Shown: positions 59,550 through 64,000 of the stretch, piece after piece
How positions within the stretch are numbered: the first letter of the stretch is position 1
Layout of the letters: every line of letters starts with the position of its first letter
Assembly: GCF_026341825.1 (NCBI RefSeq)
Contig: NZ_JAPENY010000001.1
Location: 2,294,001-2,358,000 of the forward strand
Length of the DNA stretch: 64,000 nucleotides
Source of the DNA: Streptomyces sp. NBC_00620
Lineage (GTDB): Bacteria; Actinomycetota; Actinomycetes; Streptomycetales; Streptomycetaceae
Direction of reading: 5' to 3'
The notes under the pieces: model-generated
What the model was told of the DNA's origin: nothing
What the model saw: the letters and a program-made list of their open reading frames with translations, nothing else
Databases searched by the model: none
Translations under genes and position numbers: made by a program

Positions 59550-60422
59550 GTGAGCGGAGAGGGAGTCGCGGACGGTGGCGGCAGAGAGTTCGAGAGGGTC
59601 TCGGACATACTGCGGGAGCGCATGGCCGCGGGCATCTACCCGTTGGGAACCCTGCTGCCCCCTCAGCGCTTCCTGGCCGAAGAACTCGGGGTCTCCCGGG
59701 ACACCGTGCAGCGCGTCCTGAAGGCGCTGCGCAACGAAAAGTGGATCGAGACCCGGCAGGGCAGTGGATCCAGGGTGGTCAAGGCGCAGCGAATCCACTC
59801 GTCGGGGACGCGGAACGCGCGCCCCGCGCAAGCCGTAACGCTGCGATCATTCATCGACGAGGCCTTCGAAGCGTCGGAAGTGACCTTGGACGTCTACACG
59901 CTGACATCGGAGTCCCTGGACGCGCACGTTCGTATGCAGGCGGAACGCATACGCGACCGGGAGATCTCCCCCGAGCGGATCGCTCTGCGCATGCTGCTGC
60001 CGTCCAGCGAGCTGAGGCTGCCTTACCCGAGTACCAAGGGCGCTCCCGACGACCTGCGTCTTCAGGACCGACTGCACGGAATCACCCAGCGGCATTCGGC
60101 GTCGCTGAAAAGCGCGCTGCGGGACCTGCGGGCCGACGGGCTGGTCCCCTTCGTCGATGTCGCGATCCGCCATGTGCCGTTGGCGCCGACATTCAAGCTC
60201 TACCTGCTCAACGGTAGCGAGGCACTGCACGGTCCTTACGAGGTGATCGAGCGGAACATCGAGCTGGACGACGGCGAGGAGGTCCTGGCGCTGGACGTCC
60301 TCGGACTCGGGGCGACGCTGACCCACTATGAGAAGACCGAAGACCCGGACTACACAGGAAGCGTCTTCGTCAGCAGCATGCAGTCCTGGTTCGACTCGAT
60401 CTGGGGTGCGCTCGCGAAGTGA
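59550..60422 (+). CDS. GntR-type regulator with unassigned effector domain, copy 3
   Basis: A 290-residue regulator. Winged helix: VSDILRERMAAGIYPLGTLLPPQRFLAEELGVSRDTVQRVLKALRNEKWIETRQGSGSRVV. Effector region: VTLDVYTLTSESL, IALRMLLPSSELRLPYPSTKG, VDVAIRHVPLAPTFKLYLLNGSEALHGPYEVIERNIEL and VFVSSMQSWFDSIWGAL, homologous to copies 1 and 2. TACGGT lies 6 nt before GTG 59550 (leaderless); an upstream TTG at 59517 is in frame but lies in the promoter. It precedes the tandem kinase gene. Confidence 0.85.
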   Translation: MSGEGVADGGGREFERVSDILRERMAAGIYPLGTLLPPQRFLAEELGVSRDTVQRVLKALRNEKWIETRQGSGSRVVKAQRIHSSGTRNARPAQAVTLRSFIDEAFEASEVTLDVYTLTSESLDAHVRMQAERIRDREISPERIALRMLLPSSELRLPYPSTKGAPDDLRLQDRLHGITQRHSASLKSALRDLRADGLVPFVDVAIRHVPLAPTFKLYLLNGSEALHGPYEVIERNIELDDGEEVLALDVLGLGATLTHYEKTEDPDYTGSVFVSSMQSWFDSIWGALAK

Positions 60423-60563
60423 GGGAGCCGGCCGACGGTTGCCCATCCCAGGCGTCTCGTACACCTCGGTTACCTCATTGAGACCAACCGCTTCCGGTCT
60501 CCGCTCGTGAGTGATCTACGACCCGGCTAGGGTGTGCTCACCTTTCACTTCCAGGAGTGGCCA

Positions 60564-62792
60564 GTGGGCGCGTCTCCTGCGCCCGGGCCTGTGCCCAGGG
60601 AGCAACGTATTGCCAACGATGCCTACGACACGTTCGTACGGCTGGCAAAACAGCACGGACTGATGAGCCGCGGCCATCACAACCGGAACTACGTTCTGCC
60701 GCTCACCGAGGCCATGGCGCGCCATGTGAGCTGTGATCCGGGCACCTCGGTGATCGTGCGGACGCGCAGAGCGGAAGCGCTGCCGGTGGTCATCAGGACG
60801 TGGCGCGAACCGGACATTCTCCGGGCCGTCGAAGGCACTCTGCCGCACGTACCACGCTGCGTCGCAAGCCGTGCCGGCACGGCTGTGCACAGCTATGTGG
60901 AGGGCCTCCCGCTCTCCGCGATCTGCCCCAACGGCAAGCCTGTGGACGGTGTACTGGTCAAGGCGATGGTGGGTCTCCTGGCGCAGATGTCACGGGTGCG
61001 CAGGGAGGTGTTACCGCCGCTCCCGGACGGGTGGCCGCGCAGCAACAAGGACAGTCAAGGGTTCCTGCGTACGCTGGCGCATCTCACCGACCGGCAGATC
61101 CGTCGGCCCAATTGGAGTGAATTCGGCGGACTGTTCGCCGCTCTGGGTATCCCAGAGGACGCCCTGGTCCGGCTGGCGGACCGGGTGCCCGTAATGGCAC
61201 GCCGTCCGCACAGCCTGCTCCATACGGATCTGCACCGCGACAACGTGATCGTCACTTACCGTGGCGAACCGCCCTTGATCTGCGTCGACTGGGAACTCGC
61301 GACCTACGGCGACCCGCTGCACGACCTGGCCACCCACCTCGTCCGCATGCGCTACCCGGAGTCCCAGTGGGACGAGGTCGTCGATGCCTGGGCCGACGCC
61401 GTTCAGACGGCGAGGCCGGCGGCGGCTGCCGGCCTCGCCAGAGATCTCCGACACTACGTAGCCTTTGAACGGGCGCAGTCCGTGTATCCGGATGTGATGC
61501 GTGCGGCGAAGTCGCTGGAGGCGTCGCTCGACCAGAAATGCCTGGCGATGGCGACGCAGGCGGTGCGTCGTGCCCTGGAGGCGGCGGCCCAGCCGCTGGG
61601 CCTCGTCAACGTGCCCGACGAGGCCGAGATCGAGCGGGTCCTGCGCCGATGGCAGATGTCCCGGAGGGAATGGCACGACGACCACCGGGCCGTCACCGCC
61701 ATCGGCTGGCAGCCCGACGGAAGGCTGCGGGAGCCTTCCGACTTCCCTCACACCGCGGTGCTCGACGCGTTGCGGGCGGAGGGCGCGGCGCCGGCCGCTC
61801 AGGTGTTCAAGGGCACGGCGCATCTCAACACGGTGGTGCTTGTGCCGGGTGTCGGTTTCCCCGTCATGGTGCGCCGCAAGGTGGCTGCCGTCAGCCGTCG
61901 CGAACCCACATTTCTCAGCGAGCACGCGGTCCTGCGGGCCATCGAGCGGTCAGGAGCCGACGTTGCGGCACCTCGGGTGCTGGCGCTGGGCACCAGCCAC
62001 GCGAAGGACCCTTTCGCGATCCACACATATGTCGGACCGTCCGACAGCGACCAGCCCCCCAGCCACCCCGTGCACGGCCTGCTGCCGCATGAGGCGGACG
62101 GACTGGTCGACCAGCTCCGGGCGCTGACCGTCGTGGACTACCGGCCGCTGGACCCCACCGCGAACGACGTTCACTTCTTCGACTGGCTGAGTGAGCTGCT
62201 CGTCCACTTGGTGGACGAGCTTCCCAAGGAGACGCAACAACTGGCCGGTGTCCTGGGGCTGCCCAACGCACGCCGCCTGTGGGAGATGCTGGCCCGTCAC
62301 CGGGTGACGCCGCGCCAGTCGACCCTGCTGCACGGCGACCTGAACCCCTGGAACCTGGTGCGAGGGGACCACAAGCTCGCCCTCACGATCATCGACTGGG
62401 AGATGGCGATGGTCGGGGACCCCCTGTACGACCTGGTCAGGCACATGCATCTCACCCCGACACGGCCCGAGATCCGCGCCCGCATGCTCCAGCGCTGGAG
62501 CAGCACGCTGCCCGCCACCCACACCAAGGACTGGGAGCGGGACTGGCACCTCTACCGGTGGATCGAGAACGTCCGCTCCGCCTATGTGGACCTGGACCGC
62601 CTGGTGACAGGCGCAAGCCTCGACGCTCCCAACGTGAGCCGCGCGGTGGATTCGTACGGGATGACCCTGCGGATGGTGAAGGGAGCGCTCGGGCTGCCTA
62701 CGCGTTTGCTGTCGAACCCCTATCTTGCCCGCGCGTTGCCGGATGGGGACCATGGCACAACTAGTCAGGCCGGGTTGCCCGTGGGCATGTGA
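60564..62792 (+). CDS. Tandem APH-domain fusion kinase
   Basis: A 742-residue protein made of two APH-type kinase domains. Domain 1 (~1-360): SLLHTDLHRDNVIVTYRGEPPLICVDWELATYGDPLHDLATHLVRMRYP. Domain 2 (~390-742): TLLHGDLNPWNLVRGDHKLALTIIDWEMAMVGDPLYDLVRHMHLTP, with an ordinary APH N-lobe (AAQVFKGTAHLNTVVLVPGVGFPVMVRRKV). Both catalytic loops look intact. The GTG at 60564 has AGGAG 6 nt upstream; an in-frame GTG at 60534 overlaps a TAGGGT promoter element. Single APH proteins are ~300-360 residues, so this is a true fusion. Substrate unknown. Confidence 0.87.
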   Translation: MGASPAPGPVPREQRIANDAYDTFVRLAKQHGLMSRGHHNRNYVLPLTEAMARHVSCDPGTSVIVRTRRAEALPVVIRTWREPDILRAVEGTLPHVPRCVASRAGTAVHSYVEGLPLSAICPNGKPVDGVLVKAMVGLLAQMSRVRREVLPPLPDGWPRSNKDSQGFLRTLAHLTDRQIRRPNWSEFGGLFAALGIPEDALVRLADRVPVMARRPHSLLHTDLHRDNVIVTYRGEPPLICVDWELATYGDPLHDLATHLVRMRYPESQWDEVVDAWADAVQTARPAAAAGLARDLRHYVAFERAQSVYPDVMRAAKSLEASLDQKCLAMATQAVRRALEAAAQPLGLVNVPDEAEIERVLRRWQMSRREWHDDHRAVTAIGWQPDGRLREPSDFPHTAVLDALRAEGAAPAAQVFKGTAHLNTVVLVPGVGFPVMVRRKVAAVSRREPTFLSEHAVLRAIERSGADVAAPRVLALGTSHAKDPFAIHTYVGPSDSDQPPSHPVHGLLPHEADGLVDQLRALTVVDYRPLDPTANDVHFFDWLSELLVHLVDELPKETQQLAGVLGLPNARRLWEMLARHRVTPRQSTLLHGDLNPWNLVRGDHKLALTIIDWEMAMVGDPLYDLVRHMHLTPTRPEIRARMLQRWSSTLPATHTKDWERDWHLYRWIENVRSAYVDLDRLVTGASLDAPNVSRAVDSYGMTLRMVKGALGLPTRLLSNPYLARALPDGDHGTTSQAGLPVGM

Positions 62793-62836
62793 GGTGCCGC
62801 GTCGGACCGCTGGGCCTCGGGGGAGAGGGGCCGGCC

Positions 62837-63721
62837 ATGTCCGGTGCGCGGCGAGGTCCGGCGGAAAGCGGTGGTGAACGTCTGAGGCGGTATCAGGCGC
62901 GGTTCGAGCCTTTGGTGACGCGTGTTCTGCTCATCGGGATCTTTGTCACCGGGCTGACCGCGCAGTTCGTCAAACCGGTCGGAGACGCCCTTCAGGACAA
63001 GGCGTTCCTCGGTGGCGCACTGCTCAGCCTGGTCGGCTATGTGCTGTACGACTCGGTGAAGGAACTGGCCACATCGCTCCGGCTGCCACCGCGTGTCCAG
63101 GTCGAGTCGAGGGATCTGGGCAGTTTCGTGAGCGAGGCGTTCCGTGCCCGAGAGGTGGAGATCCGGTTTCTCGGTTACACCGGGGAGACGCTCTACAACG
63201 AGCTCTATCACCGGCTGGAGGGCCTTCTCGACGATCCCGGACCGACAAGACACGTCTCAGTGAGGGTACTGATTCCGGACTTCGGGCAGCCGATGACCGT
63301 TCCCTCACGCGTGGGGCCGGACGGTGCGCCGCTCGACGATCCCGATTTCCGCAGGCGCCTGGAGCTGAAGTGCCAGGAGTACGAGCAGACGCTGTCGGCG
63401 ATCGCGGAGCGGCTCACCGCAGTGGGACGGGTGAGTGCGGAGTGTGAGTACCGCCTCTATCCCGGCATACCGAGGGACAAGATCTGCATCTTCAACCGGG
63501 AGCAGGTGCTGCACGGTCTCTACAACGTGATCGCCCGGACGGTGCAGCGCAGTTCGGAGCCCGAGTTCTACGACCCCAAGGGCTACCGCACCGACCTCAG
63601 CGTGTGGTCCCGGGCCGGTGGCGACGACTCCAAAGCCGTCGTCGCCACCTGGAACAAGCACCTCGACGACCTGTGGAGTCTGGCGGCGGTACCGCACTGG
63701 CGGCGAGTGACACCCCCGTGA
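62837..63721 (+). CDS. Two-TM protein carrying the GntR-partner effector domain
   Basis: A 294-residue protein. Two TM helices lie at ~30-75 (VTRVLLIGIFVTGLTAQF; FLGGALLSLVGYVLYDSV). The remaining ~200 residues match the C-terminal domain of the three GntR-type regulators: VEIRFLGYTGETLYNELYHRLEGLL, SVRVLIPDFGQPM, EYRLYPGIPRDKICIFNREQVLHGLYNVIAR and TWNKHLDDLWSLA. The DNA-binding domain is thus replaced by a membrane anchor. The ATG at 62837 follows GGGGAGAGG; a GTG at 62789 overlaps the kinase stop. It is the last gene of the array. Confidence 0.83.
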   Translation: MSGARRGPAESGGERLRRYQARFEPLVTRVLLIGIFVTGLTAQFVKPVGDALQDKAFLGGALLSLVGYVLYDSVKELATSLRLPPRVQVESRDLGSFVSEAFRAREVEIRFLGYTGETLYNELYHRLEGLLDDPGPTRHVSVRVLIPDFGQPMTVPSRVGPDGAPLDDPDFRRRLELKCQEYEQTLSAIAERLTAVGRVSAECEYRLYPGIPRDKICIFNREQVLHGLYNVIARTVQRSSEPEFYDPKGYRTDLSVWSRAGGDDSKAVVATWNKHLDDLWSLAAVPHWRRVTPP

Positions 63722-63742
63722 CGGAGGCCGAAGCCCGCCCCC

Positions 63743-64000
63743 TCACACCCCCAACACCACCTTCCCCACCACCCCCCGCCCCTCCACAGCCGCATGCGCC
63801 TCCCCCGCCCGCTCCAGCGGAAACACCTCACCGATCACCGGCCGCAGCCGCCCCGCCGCGGCCTCCGCGAGGGCGGTGGACGTGTAGCGGTGCAGGTCGG
63901 CGGGGGTGAACTGGACGTCGGCGATGCCGAAGAGGGTGATGCCGCGGCGGGTGGCTTCCGCCGGGTCGATGGGGGAGAAGCCGCCCGACGGGGCGCCGTG
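63743..64000 (-). CDS. Zinc-type alcohol dehydrogenase/quinone oxidoreductase, C-terminal part
   Basis: The last 85 residues of an MDR-superfamily enzyme; the 5' part lies right of the window. It reads HGAPSGGFSPIDPAEATRRGITLFGIADVQFT then ADLHRYTSTALAEAAAGRLRPVIGEVFPLERAGEAHAAVEGRGVVGKVVLGV. The RPVIGEVFPLERAGEAHAAVEGR(G)VVGK(V)VL ending is typical of NADPH:quinone oxidoreductases. It is convergent with the membrane effector-domain gene. Confidence 0.85.
   Translation of the reverse strand, partial: HGAPSGGFSPIDPAEATRRGITLFGIADVQFTPADLHRYTSTALAEAAAGRLRPVIGEVFPLERAGEAHAAVEGRGVVGKVVLGV

Noticed and set aside
1..64000. tRNA, rRNA and CRISPR arrays
   Set aside because: I saw no cloverleaf with a GTTCRA-type T loop, no rRNA sequence and no regularly spaced identical repeats; the tandem repeats noted have no spacers.

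Overview
The window is chromosomal DNA of a Streptomyces species. Evidence: very high GC with strong third-position bias, GTG/TTG starts, many leaderless promoters, a mycothiol synthase gene (mshD), and the Streptomyces gene set ppk, glnR, nur and rsiG. From memory (not searched), the backbone follows the order around SCO4143-SCO4190 of S. coelicolor.  Layout, left to right. 1-4.1 kb: a PHO-box-like site at the edge, then leftward nudix, CHAD and polyphosphate kinase genes (polyphosphate metabolism). 4.2-7.5 kb: a leftward two-permease ABC operon with its YtrA-type GntR repressor and a perfect 13-bp-arm operator. 7.6-12.4 kb: a rightward sigma factor, zinc-finger membrane protein, ABC ATPase, permease and membrane-protein operon. 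A copy of a dispersed Streptomyces repeat lies inside one of its coding regions, and two more copies separate it from mshD. 13.7-19.4 kb: secreted 5'-nucleotidase, a 40-residue Lys/Pro-rich peptide, an ABC exporter, an orphan response regulator and a RipA-family membrane protein.  20.2-29.8 kb is an accessory island. It holds a complete FXS locus, leftward: fxsA (peptide ending ITFQSSI-COOH), fxsB (radical SAM/SPASM), a decayed AAC(3) acetyltransferase, fxsC (TIR-like) and fxsT (ParA-TIR-NB-ARC-TPR). It is flanked on the left by a frameshifted, truncated alpha/beta hydrolase and on the right by fragments of a sensor kinase and of two small genes.  29.8-35.6 kb returns to the core, all leftward: a sensor kinase, response regulator and HtrA-like protease set (MprAB-PepD-like), a LacI regulator and glnR. 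35.9-46.4 kb: hydrolase, MoaD-like protein, lipid-binding DUF2993 protein, a cysteine-containing leader peptide before a thiosulfate sulfurtransferase, small conserved genes, three coupled paralogous membrane proteins, nitrobindin, a response regulator with an internal deletion, and nur. 46.5-49.6 kb: a DUF1963 gene with an IS5-family element inserted in its stop codon, then a solo TnpB element. 49.6-54.4 kb: ygfZ, dtd, rsiG, asparaginase and an Eis-like acetyltransferase.  54.6-63.7 kb is the most unusual non-island region. Three GntR-type regulators share a C-terminal domain I could not assign. Each is divergent from a tiny membrane protein across an intergenic region, two of which hold identical AGTTGG-N3-CCAACT palindromes. 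They are interleaved with a HAD phosphatase, a single APH-type kinase, a tandem two-kinase APH fusion, and a membrane-anchored version of the regulators' effector domain. The window ends inside a leftward quinone-oxidoreductase gene.
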